Source: M3007 sp041741155
GTDB taxonomy: Bacteria; Bacteroidota; Bacteroidia; Chitinophagales; Saprospiraceae
DNA: 21,115 nucleotides
Assembly (NCBI GenBank): GCA_041741155.1
Contig: JBGSKO010000146.1
Span: forward strand, 1-21,115
Direction of reading: 5' to 3'
Shown: positions 1 through 6,352 of the stretch, in pieces
Numbering within the stretch: position 1 is the first letter of the stretch
Layout: each line of letters opens with the position of its first letter
Notes under the pieces: model-generated
Databases searched by the model: none
What the model was told of the DNA's origin: nothing
What the model saw: the letters and a program-made list of their open reading frames with translations, nothing else
Program-made: the position numbers and the translations under genes

Positions 1-294
1 CGAGAGATATTTTTAACACAGACAAACGCAGACTGCTACACAGACAAACGCAGAGTGTAACTTATTTAAAATCAAACTTCTGTGTATGTCTGTGTAGCAG
101 TCTGCGTTTGTCTGTGTTAAATTTGCTCTGAACGGGCTGACACAGTTTTCTGGACACTCCCAATTTTTTAAGGAAACAAGGACATCGGAAAAACATGCGC
201 CGGCATTGGGTGCAAAAACATCCCGCCCAATACGCGCCGGATATCTCGAAAAAAGGGCAATTCAACTGTTTTCAAAATTCGGGATGACTCATGT
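1..294 (-). repeat. MITE-like repeat element, copy 1 (truncated by window start)
   Basis: This is the reverse-strand version of the element found complete at 10014-10360 and partly at 20916-21115. Its inner end at 274-294 is the same 21-bp terminal inverted repeat (reading ATTCGGGATGACTCATGT at 277-294). Going inward it carries the GC-rich imperfect palindrome around 205-243, the inner inverted repeat at 139-158, and the long hairpin at 13-120. Bases 1-12 match the flank just beyond the hairpin in copy 2, so the remaining outer part of the element lies beyond the window. It contains short open frames, but a T-run length difference between copies breaks the frame, so it is judged non-coding. 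It sits 22 bases past the stop codon of the 317-685 gene. Confidence 0.9.
13..120. repeat. Long hairpin of repeat copy 1
   Basis: Arms of 42 bases at 13-54 and 79-120 are inverted complements apart from a few loop-proximal bases, around a 24-base loop at 55-78 that begins GTGTAACTTATTTAAAATC. Each arm is itself built from two 17-base direct repeats (ACACAGACAAACGCAGA at 16-32 and 38-54) separated by CTGCT. The loop reads in the same window orientation as the loop of copy 2 although the flanking element is inverted. Confidence 0.9.
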
Positions 295-316
295 TTGCAA
301 ACTTGCATCTTGCGCT

Positions 317-685
317 TTAAGCGCTTACCCGGCCTTCCAGCCGCAAGGCCCACCATGTCCACATGGCTCCGAGAAAATCGAGGGCTCCGAATATTACAAA
401 AGGCGGCTCGGCAAAGCCCAGCAACACAAAACCGGCAAAGAAAACAAGTGCTGAGCTTCGGGAATAGACCGAAAGCTTGATGAAACCAGTCCATTCTTTC
501 TGGCCCGCCTCCTTATAGTAAAAGCCGAGATAGAGCACCAGCATGCCGACGACCCGTACCCAGACTTCATTTGTTTCGGGCAGTTCAAACAGACGGAGCA
601 TGAAATTTGGGGCCACCAACAGGTTGAGGCCAACCAAAATAAGATAGATTCCGAAGAAAAAGACGGTGCGCGCGCTGGAGACCAT
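317..685 (-). CDS. Small four-helix integral membrane protein, function unknown
   Basis: A 122-residue protein dominated by four hydrophobic stretches, roughly residues 5-27, 40-58, 75-95 and 96-115. It has short polar loops and no signal peptide separate from the first helix, so it is predicted to sit in the inner membrane. The second and third helices are joined by a charged loop (KEAGQKEWTG). I recognise no catalytic motif and cannot place it in a characterised family; its size and layout resemble small uncharacterised membrane proteins common in Bacteroidota. The ATG at 685 is the first in frame. It is divergent from mtgA, and a possible -7 box lies at 788-795. Its stop codon is 22 bases from the terminal repeat of repeat copy 1. 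That it is a real gene is likely from the clean membrane topology, but the function is unknown. Confidence 0.7.
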   Translation of the reverse strand: MVSSARTVFFFGIYLILVGLNLLVAPNFMLRLFELPETNEVWVRVVGMLVLYLGFYYKEAGQKEWTGFIKLSVYSRSSALVFFAGFVLLGFAEPPFVIFGALDFLGAMWTWWALRLEGRVSA

Positions 686-787
686 GGCTGTGTTTTACGA
701 TTTGTGCAATACGATTTGTGATTTTTAAGACATTTGCGAGGCCTTAACTTGAAAAACGCTCCAAAGTAGGCAGGTAAACCCTTTTGG

Positions 788-795
788 CAAACATA
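788..795 (-). promoter_or_regulatory. Putative -7 box for the 317-685 gene
   Basis: Read on the minus strand this is TATGTTTG, a match to the Bacteroidota -7 consensus TAnnTTTG. It would give a leader of about 95 bases for the small membrane protein. No clear -33 TTTG is seen. The site lies just before the mtgA start on the other strand. Confidence 0.35.
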
Positions 796-809
796 AATCG
801 TAATTCGCT

Positions 810-1598
810 TTGAACTTCATTACAAACAGCCTGCGGCGTTGGTACCGTTCTGTTCCCAGGACGGAATCCGGCGGCCTGCGATGGGGACTTTATTTTCGCC
901 GCCTCGTATTTCGTCTGACGCTCTGGTTTTTCGGTATTACCATCGGCATCACCATCCTCTACCGGTTCTTGCCGATACCCTGTACTCCGCTCATGGCCAT
1001 CCGCGCGCTCGAACAAGCCAATGACCCCGATCGGAAGGTGCGCTGGATGAAGGACTGGGTATCGTTTGAGGAGCTTTCGCCGCGTCTACAGTTGGCCGTG
1101 GTGTGTGCAGAAGACCAGGAGTTTCTGGAACACGCCGGTTTTGATTTCAATGCCATCGAGAAGGCCTACAAGCACAACAAAAAAGGGCGGCGCATACGCG
1201 GAGCGAGCACAATCAGCCAGCAGACGGCCAAAAACGTGTTCCTCTGGCCCTCGCGCTCGTGGATCCGGAAAGGCCTGGAGGTCTATTTTACCTTCCTGAT
1301 CGAAGTACTCTGGAGCAAGGAGCGCATCATGACCGTTTATCTGAACGTGATTGAGTTTGGCGACGGCATTTACGGCGCCGAGGCGGCAGCGCAGCATTAT
1401 TTCAAAAAAGGAGCGGATGCTCTGAACACACCCGAAGCCGCTCTTTTAGCCGCTGTGCTGCCCAACCCCCTCAAACGAAACGCATCCAAACCCTCCGGCC
1501 TCGTGCGCCGCCGGCAACAATGGATCATCGGACAAATGCGGATGTGGGGCGGAAAAATTGACTTCGAGGAGCCAAACACTCCGCGAAAAAGCAACTAA
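810..1598 (+). CDS. mtgA: Monofunctional biosynthetic peptidoglycan glycosyltransferase (GT51)
   Basis: Polymerises lipid II into glycan strands at the outer face of the inner membrane, without a transpeptidase domain. Of 262 residues, about 33-55 form the membrane anchor after an Arg-rich N-terminus, and the GT51 domain follows. Family motifs are in order: AEDQEFLEHAGFD at 100-112 with catalytic Glu101, GASTISQQ at 131-138, ERIMTVYLN at 171-179, and GIYGAEAAA at 186-194. The length is close to the usual 230-260 residues of MtgA and there is no penicillin-binding domain. The start is a TTG: an in-frame stop lies 9 bases upstream (801-803) and the next in-frame Met (residue 62) is already beyond the anchor, so TTG at 810 is the best choice although not certain. 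It is transcribed away from the 317-685 gene. Confidence 0.95.
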   Translation: MNFITNSLRRWYRSVPRTESGGLRWGLYFRRLVFRLTLWFFGITIGITILYRFLPIPCTPLMAIRALEQANDPDRKVRWMKDWVSFEELSPRLQLAVVCAEDQEFLEHAGFDFNAIEKAYKHNKKGRRIRGASTISQQTAKNVFLWPSRSWIRKGLEVYFTFLIEVLWSKERIMTVYLNVIEFGDGIYGAEAAAQHYFKKGADALNTPEAALLAAVLPNPLKRNASKPSGLVRRRQQWIIGQMRMWGGKIDFEEPNTPRKSN

Positions 1599-1614
1599 AT
1601 GCGCAAGGCCGGGC

Positions 1615-1622
1615 TATTTTTG
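1615..1622 (+). promoter_or_regulatory. Putative -7 box for the 1658-2902 gene
   Basis: TATTTTTG fits TAnnTTTG. It sits between the mtgA stop and the next ATG and would give a leader of about 30 bases. No -33 element is evident at the usual distance. Confidence 0.5.
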
Positions 1623-1657
1623 CCGCGCACTTTTTTCTTTCCACACCTACAACATCC

Positions 1658-2902
1658 ATGACAAAAACGATCCTTCCGCTACTGGGTTTAATCCTCTGTT
1701 TTACTACAATTTCAGCCCAAAATAACGCTCCTGTTTATCAATTTGCCAACGGCAACTGGTTCGACGGCGCCAAATTTGCACCAGCCGCCTGGTATAGCGT
1801 CGGCGGCAAACTGACCCAAAAAACACCCGCAAAAATTGACTCCGTCATTGACCTGTCCGGACACTGGATCGTACCGCCATTCGGCGACGCATTCTGCTCC
1901 AGTCTCCCGGAAAATAACTCCGCCGGCCAGCAACTGCAAGCCTACTCCTATGAGGGCGTACTGTACCTCCAGGTTTTAGGCAACACCAAACAAGGTCGAA
2001 AACAGTCGGAACCGATTGCCAATAAATCCAGCACTCCCGACGCTGTTTTTGCCAATGGCAGCTTTACATGCACACTTGGCCATCCGTTTCTCCTGTATGA
2101 GGCGCCGGCACAAGGCGTGCGAAACGCCACCGAATTGGCTGAAAAATACAATACCGTGCGCGCAGGACGCACGATGCTGGGCGATGCCTACTGGTTTGTG
2201 GACAATGGAAAAGCCGCCGACAACATCTGGAAAAAAGTAATGGAACAATCGCCCGGCGTCATTTCCATCTACCTGCTCGACGTGCAAAACCAGGGCGGCA
2301 AGGAAACCAAGGGCCTCACCGAAGATGCCGCCAAAGCGGTAGTAAAAAAAGCCCACCGCTCCGGCCTGCGCGTGTTTGCCCATGTCGAAACCGCAGAGGA
2401 CGTCCGTCTGGGCTTAAAGATTGGCGTGGATGGGTTCGCCAACTTGCCCGGACACCACTGGGACGGCACCGGCGACGGCAAAAAATACGATCTCACGGAT
2501 GAAGACCTGAAAAAGCTGGCCAAGAAAAAAACACCCGTGATCCCCTTGTTTTCACACATCCAAAGCCAATCTGCCCGCCAAAATGCGCAACAGGCACAAG
2601 CACAAATACTCAAACGTTTGCTGGACAACGGCGTGAACATCGTCATCGGGTCAGACGATCCACAACGCACCCTGCGCGCAGAAATCAACTACTGGTTCCA
2701 GTTCTCAGGGTTAGACTATGCGCAGGCGATCAAAATTTTCTGTGTCAATACCCCCCAGGCTATTTTCCCGAAACGTAAAATCGGCGCCTTTCAGGAGGGA
2801 TACGAAGCCAGTTTCCTGGTCTTGAACGACGACCCAGTCTCCAACCTGCTGAAATTGCGCAACATCGCCTTCAAAGTAAAACAAGGCGTCATCGTTAAAT
2901 AG
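1658..2902 (+). CDS. Exported amidohydrolase-superfamily protein with degenerate metal site
   Basis: A 414-residue protein with a signal peptide (about residues 1-20, ending SAQ), so periplasmic or exported. The first part resembles the small beta domain of cyclic amidohydrolases, leading to IVPPFGDAF at 71-79, the position where active members have (P)GFxDxHxH. Here the two His ligands are replaced: F79, C80, S81. Later parts keep amidohydrolase-like features: a barrel His in FAHVET (H242), HH at 266-267, and GSDD at 331-334 corresponding to the catalytic Asp. The C-terminal segment IGAFQEGYEASFLVLNDDP (375-393) is typical of the family, where the beta domain closes. I infer the fold with good confidence, but enzymatic activity is doubtful because the first metal-binding motif is missing. 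There is no T9SS sorting domain. It converges on the ubiA-like gene. Confidence 0.85.
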   Translation: MTKTILPLLGLILCFTTISAQNNAPVYQFANGNWFDGAKFAPAAWYSVGGKLTQKTPAKIDSVIDLSGHWIVPPFGDAFCSSLPENNSAGQQLQAYSYEGVLYLQVLGNTKQGRKQSEPIANKSSTPDAVFANGSFTCTLGHPFLLYEAPAQGVRNATELAEKYNTVRAGRTMLGDAYWFVDNGKAADNIWKKVMEQSPGVISIYLLDVQNQGGKETKGLTEDAAKAVVKKAHRSGLRVFAHVETAEDVRLGLKIGVDGFANLPGHHWDGTGDGKKYDLTDEDLKKLAKKKTPVIPLFSHIQSQSARQNAQQAQAQILKRLLDNGVNIVIGSDDPQRTLRAEINYWFQFSGLDYAQAIKIFCVNTPQAIFPKRKIGAFQEGYEASFLVLNDDPVSNLLKLRNIAFKVKQGVIVK

Positions 2903-3047
2903 GTTTCTGGTTGGAGGGTTGGAAGGTTAGAAGGTTTCTGGTTGGAGGGTTAGAAGGTTTCTGGTTGAACAGTAACCTTCTAACCCTCCAACCTTCTAAC
3001 CAGAAACCTTCTAACCAGAAACCTTCTAACCCTCCAACCTTCTAACC
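2903..3047. repeat. Inverted simple-sequence repeat between convergent genes
   Basis: The whole gap between two convergent stop codons is built from the words GGTTTCTGG, GGTTGGAGGG and GGTTAGAAGG on the left, and their complements on the right. A perfect 27-bp inverted repeat lies at 2940-2966 and 3013-3039, with a loop that holds further copies of the same words. The strand asymmetry switches at about 2970. It could fold as a large cruciform and serve as a bidirectional transcription stop; no T-tract is attached, so an intrinsic terminator is not shown. Confidence 0.85.
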
Positions 3048-3911
3048 TTAAAAAAGTAAGTCAATGATTGTCAGGGTGCCAAAAACGAGGCTGGCGACGC
3101 CATTGGTGGTAAAGAATGCGAGATTGACCCGGCTGAGGTCGTCCGGTTTGACCAGCCGATGCTGGTAAATGAGCAAGGCCACAAAAATACCCGTAGCAAC
3201 CCAGGTGAGTTCATGCGCTTGCGGCACATCCTGGTGCAGCAAACCGGCAGCCGTCACCATCAGCCCGGCGGTGATGAGGTGCATCCACTCCGAAATACGC
3301 AATGCGCGGGTTCTTCCGAAAAATGCCGGAATAGAATACAAGCGCTGGCTTTGGTCAAATTCTGCATCCTGAAGGGCATAAATCACATCGAAGCCCCCCG
3401 TCCAAAACAAAACAGCGAGGCCATACAGTACCGGTACCCAGTCAAAATGTCCCATGGCAGCCAAGTAAGCGCCCACAGGCGCCAGCGCCAGTCCAAGCCC
3501 GAGCACCAAATGGCAAAGCCAGGTAAAACGTTTGGTGTAACTGTAGCCCAGCACCACCGCCAGAGCCACCGGCGAGAGAAAAAAACAAATCGGATTGATA
3601 AAAAAGGTGGTGACTATGAACAGCAGGCAATTGGCCACGACAAACAGCAGGGCCGATTTGGGCGCTATGACACCTGCCGGAATTTCCCGCATTCGGGTCC
3701 GAGGGTTGGCGGCATCCACGTCGCGGTCGAGCCACCGATTGAACGCCATGGCCGCGCTGCGCGCAAATACCATGCAAAGGACCACCAAACCCAACAATTT
3801 CCAGTTTAGTCCCTCCCCTTTTGCCACCGTACCGATAAAAAAACCGACCAGGGCAAAAGGCATGGCGAAAAGGGTGTGGCTAAACTTGACGAGTGAAAAA
3901 TAATTTTTCAT
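3048..3911 (-). CDS. ubiA: UbiA-family polyprenyltransferase (4-hydroxybenzoate type or MqnP-like)
   Basis: Integral membrane prenyltransferase of the UbiA superfamily, which transfers a polyprenyl chain from its diphosphate to an aromatic ring in quinone synthesis. From the chosen start the protein has 287 residues, the usual size. The first Asp-rich motif is NRWLDRDVD at 58-66 and the second is QDAEFD at 181-186. Hydrophobic segments fill most of the rest, consistent with about eight to nine helices. I start at the Met at 3909-3911 (MKNYFSLVKFSHTLFA), the typical N-terminus of this family. A Met 24 codons upstream (3983) adds only a non-conserved extension and abuts the fabH promoter. The substrate is not visible from sequence: Bacteroidota mostly use menaquinone, so a futalosine-pathway prenyltransferase (MqnP) is as plausible as true UbiA. 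No other quinone gene is nearby. Confidence 0.9.
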   Translation of the reverse strand: MKNYFSLVKFSHTLFAMPFALVGFFIGTVAKGEGLNWKLLGLVVLCMVFARSAAMAFNRWLDRDVDAANPRTRMREIPAGVIAPKSALLFVVANCLLFIVTTFFINPICFFLSPVALAVVLGYSYTKRFTWLCHLVLGLGLALAPVGAYLAAMGHFDWVPVLYGLAVLFWTGGFDVIYALQDAEFDQSQRLYSIPAFFGRTRALRISEWMHLITAGLMVTAAGLLHQDVPQAHELTWVATGIFVALLIYQHRLVKPDDLSRVNLAFFTTNGVASLVFGTLTIIDLLF

Positions 3912-3928
3912 AGGCGGCAAAAATGCGG

Positions 3929-3936
3929 CAAGTTTA
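3929..3936 (-). promoter_or_regulatory. Weak -7-like box for ubiA-like gene
   Basis: On the minus strand this reads TAAACTTG, one mismatch from TAnnTTTG, about 18 bases before the chosen ATG at 3911. The leader would be very short, so the assignment is tentative. Confidence 0.2.
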
Positions 3937-3987
3937 GCCAACGGCCAAAAAGCAGCCACCGGTAACCATTCGCCAAGCGCCATTTTC

Positions 3988-3995
3988 TACCTTTG
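3988..3995 (+). promoter_or_regulatory. Putative -7 box for fabH
   Basis: TACCTTTG matches TAnnTTTG, 25 bases before the fabH ATG. The same octamer precedes efp, the TPR gene and lpdA in this window. Confidence 0.6.
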
Positions 3996-4020
3996 CGGCT
4001 CAAAGCAAATCTAACAGCAC

Positions 4021-5013
4021 ATGGCGAACAAAATACGCGCTGCAATTACCGGCGTGCACGGATGGGTCCCGGAGGACAAACTAACGAATGCCGACCTGGA
4101 AAAAATGGTGGACACCAATGACGAGTGGATCACTTCCCGAACAGGCATCAAAGAACGCCGAATCCTGCGCACGCCCGATTGGGCTACCAGCGACATGGCC
4201 GCCGAAGCAGTCAAAGGGCTTTTGGCTAAAACCAACACCACACCCGGTGAGATTGACCTGCTGATCGTAGCTACCGTTACAGCCGACATGATTTTTCCCG
4301 ATACCGCCAACACGGTTTGCGATAAAATCGGCGCTAAAAATGCCTTCGGTTTTGATATTAATGCGGCATGCTCCGGCTTCTTGTTCGCTCTGGCCACCGG
4401 CGCACAATTTGTGGCCAATGAAACCTATAAAAAAGTGGTGGTGGTTGGCGCCGATATGATGTCGTCCATTGTGGATTACCAGGATCGGAACACATGCGTC
4501 ATTTTTGGCGACGGCGCTGCGGCAGTGCTGCTCGAAGCCCGCCGTGATGGTACCGGTATTCAGGATTTTATATTGCGCGGCGATGGTTCCGGGCGCGAGC
4601 ACTTGCACATGAAAGCCGGCGGATCCAAGCTCCCTCCATCTGCCGAAACGGTTGCCCGCCGCGAGCACTATGTGTTTCAGGACGGCAAACGTGTGTTCAA
4701 ATTCGCCGTAGAGGGCATGGTATCCACCGTCCAGGAAATCTTGCGACGGAACCACAAAACCACCGACGAAATCAGTTGGGTGGTGCCGCACCAGGCCAAC
4801 ATGCGCATCATTTCATCTGTGGCCGACCACTTGCACTTTCCCATGGAAAAGGTGATGGTTAATATTCAAAAATACGGCAACACTACCGCCGCTACCCTCG
4901 GACTTTGCCTGTGGGAATATCAGGATCAACTCAAAAAAGGCGACGACATCGTCCTCACCTCCTTTGGCGGCGGATTTACCTGGGGAGCGCTGTATCTGAA
5001 ATGGGCCGTGTAG
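4021..5013 (+). CDS. fabH: Beta-ketoacyl-[acyl-carrier-protein] synthase III
   Basis: Condenses acetyl-CoA (or a branched starter) with malonyl-ACP to begin cytosolic type II fatty-acid synthesis. The 330 residues match the family length. The catalytic triad is in place: Cys117 in NAACSGF, His257 in VVPHQAN and Asn287 in YGNTTAA. The N-terminal DTNDEWITSRTGIKERR (31-47) and the C-terminal SFGGGFTWGA (314-323) are typical FabH signatures. It heads a block with efp, accB and accC, so initiation of chain synthesis sits beside supply of malonyl-CoA. The ATG at 4021 follows a TACCTTTG box. Starter preference (straight versus branched) cannot be read from sequence alone. Confidence 0.97.
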   Translation: MANKIRAAITGVHGWVPEDKLTNADLEKMVDTNDEWITSRTGIKERRILRTPDWATSDMAAEAVKGLLAKTNTTPGEIDLLIVATVTADMIFPDTANTVCDKIGAKNAFGFDINAACSGFLFALATGAQFVANETYKKVVVVGADMMSSIVDYQDRNTCVIFGDGAAAVLLEARRDGTGIQDFILRGDGSGREHLHMKAGGSKLPPSAETVARREHYVFQDGKRVFKFAVEGMVSTVQEILRRNHKTTDEISWVVPHQANMRIISSVADHLHFPMEKVMVNIQKYGNTTAATLGLCLWEYQDQLKKGDDIVLTSFGGGFTWGALYLKWAV

Positions 5014-5050
5014 ATTTAAGTTTTGAAAAATTTGATACCGAAGAAAATTC

Positions 5051-5058
5051 TACCTTTG
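5051..5058 (+). promoter_or_regulatory. Putative -7 box for efp
   Basis: TACCTTTG matches TAnnTTTG and lies 91 bases before the efp ATG at 5149. It falls inside what would be a long N-terminal extension of the open frame, which supports the downstream start. Confidence 0.55.
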
Positions 5059-5112
5059 CCCGCCTTTTTCCAGGCACACCCAGTTATTCATTTCACCTTT
5101 GGTTTTGTTACA

Positions 5113-5140
5113 ACTCAAAACTCAAAACAAGTACTCAAAA
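5113..5140 (+). repeat. ACTCAAAA short repeats in efp leader
   Basis: The octamer ACTCAAAA occurs three times, at 5113-5120, 5120-5127 and 5133-5140, within the 5' leader of efp and ending 8 bases before its ATG. The complement of this word (TTTTGAGT) also appears just after tex at 9823-9830. Confidence 0.7.
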
Positions 5141-5148
5141 CGTATACA

Positions 5149-5715
5149 ATGGCAACAACCGCAGACATCCGCAACGGTCTTTGCATAGATCTGAACAACG
5201 ACATCCTGAAAGTCATTGATTTTCAGCGTTTCCAAGTAGGCCGGGGCAGTGGCAAGGTTTGGACAAAACTCAAAAGCACGACTTCCGGCAAGGTGATTGA
5301 GCACACCTTCCAGAGCGGACACAACATCACCGAGGTGCGGGTAGAGCGCCGCAAGTTCCAGTATTTGTACCCCGAAGATGGTGGTTACGTCCTGATGAAT
5401 CAGGAGTCCTACGATCAGATTTCCGTACCGGAAGAGATGATTGAAAACGGTAAATTTCTCAAAGAAGGGGATACCGTGGATGTACTTTACCATTCCCAAA
5501 AAGAAACGCTGCTGACGGTGGAGATGCCCCAAACAGTCATTTTGGCGATCACGTATGCAGAGCCCGGCGTTCGCGGCGATACCGCCACCAACACCCTGAA
5601 ACCTGCCACCGTAGAAACAGGCGCAGAAGTGCGCGTACCCCTCTTTTGTGAAGAGGGCGACCTCATCAAAATTGACACCGCCACCGGTGCGTACATGGAG
5701 CGCGTGAAAAAATAA
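5149..5715 (+). CDS. efp: Translation elongation factor P
   Basis: Binds between the P and E sites of stalled ribosomes and promotes peptide-bond formation at polyproline stretches. I start at ATG 5149 (MATTADIRNGL), which gives 188 residues, the standard EF-P length. An upstream in-frame Met at 5023 would add 42 residues of no conserved character and overlap the promoter. The KOW-like N-terminal domain covers about 1-65 and two OB domains follow. The modification loop reads VGRGSGKVWTKL at 30-41, so the tip residue equivalent to E. coli Lys34 appears to be Arg32, and the Pro normally before the Gly is Val30. C-terminal signature GAEVRVPLFCEEGDLIKIDTATG (158-180) is intact. An AccB/AccC pair follows, a common arrangement in bacteria. 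Confidence 0.96.
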   Translation: MATTADIRNGLCIDLNNDILKVIDFQRFQVGRGSGKVWTKLKSTTSGKVIEHTFQSGHNITEVRVERRKFQYLYPEDGGYVLMNQESYDQISVPEEMIENGKFLKEGDTVDVLYHSQKETLLTVEMPQTVILAITYAEPGVRGDTATNTLKPATVETGAEVRVPLFCEEGDLIKIDTATGAYMERVKK

Positions 5716-5756
5716 ATTCATTCGGTACTCCTTACGCTTCATTTCACGCACAGCCC

Positions 5757-5764
5757 TATATTTG
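5757..5764 (+). promoter_or_regulatory. Putative -7 box for accB-accC
   Basis: TATATTTG is a perfect TAnnTTTG match between the efp stop and the accB ATG, 27 bases before it. It suggests that accB-accC-tex can be transcribed separately from fabH and efp. Confidence 0.55.
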
Positions 5765-5790
5765 GCCCTCAAGCAAAACGATCTTCGGTT

Positions 5791-6282
5791 ATGGATATCA
5801 ACCAGATACAAGAATTGATTCGATTGGTCAGCAAAGCCAAACTGACCGAATTCATCCTCAAAGAGGGCGACTTCAAGCTCATCATTCGGAACCAGGCCAC
5901 CCCGGACGGCAATGCCGCACCCGTAGTCGCGTTCCCGCCGCCACAACCGCTGGTAGCCATGGCTCCTCCGGCACCTGCTCCTGCTCCCGCAGCCGCAGCA
6001 CCTGCAGCGGCCGCACCCGCTGTTGCTGCGGCCGACGCCAACCTGCTGACCGTGAAATCTCCTATGGTCGGTACATTTTACCGGTCATCCGGTCCTGACA
6101 AAGGCCCGTTTGTTAAAGTTGGCGATACCGTGGATGCGGGTACAACCGTCTGCATCATCGAGGCGATGAAACTGTTCAATGAGATTGAGTCGGATGTCAA
6201 AGGCAAAATCGTCAAGGTTTTGGTGGAAGATGCCTCTCCCGTGGAGTACGACCAGCCATTGTTCCTGGTAGAGCCCGCGTAA
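5791..6282 (+). CDS. accB: Acetyl-CoA carboxylase biotin carboxyl carrier protein
   Basis: Carries the covalently bound biotin that shuttles CO2 from biotin carboxylase (AccC) to the carboxyltransferase in malonyl-CoA synthesis. The 163 residues show the usual three parts. The N-terminal segment is helical (about 1-35). A flexible linker very rich in Pro and Ala follows (about 43-82). The biotinyl domain begins at LLTVKSPMVGTFY (85-97). The biotin acceptor is Lys127 in EAMKL, and the domain closes with PVEYDQPLFLVEP at the C-terminus. The partner accC starts 70 bases downstream. Length and domain order are normal for the family. Confidence 0.97.
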   Translation: MDINQIQELIRLVSKAKLTEFILKEGDFKLIIRNQATPDGNAAPVVAFPPPQPLVAMAPPAPAPAPAAAAPAAAAPAVAAADANLLTVKSPMVGTFYRSSGPDKGPFVKVGDTVDAGTTVCIIEAMKLFNEIESDVKGKIVKVLVEDASPVEYDQPLFLVEPA

Positions 6283-6352
6283 TTCATCTTCTTTCTTCCA
6301 ACATTCAAATCCACCGCTCCCATGTACGGTGTATGCGGGAATTCACTGAGCT

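Noticed and set aside
16..54. Direct repeats with spacer that could suggest a CRISPR array
   Set aside because: There are only two 17-base units with a 5-base spacer in each arm, with no cas genes and no unique spacers.
3912..3983. 24-residue N-terminal extension of the UbiA-like protein
   Set aside because: The conserved N-terminus begins at the internal Met, and the extension abuts the fabH promoter.
5023..5148. 42-residue N-terminal extension of EF-P
   Set aside because: It contains the TACCTTTG promoter box and simple repeats, and the start at 5149 gives the standard 188 residues.
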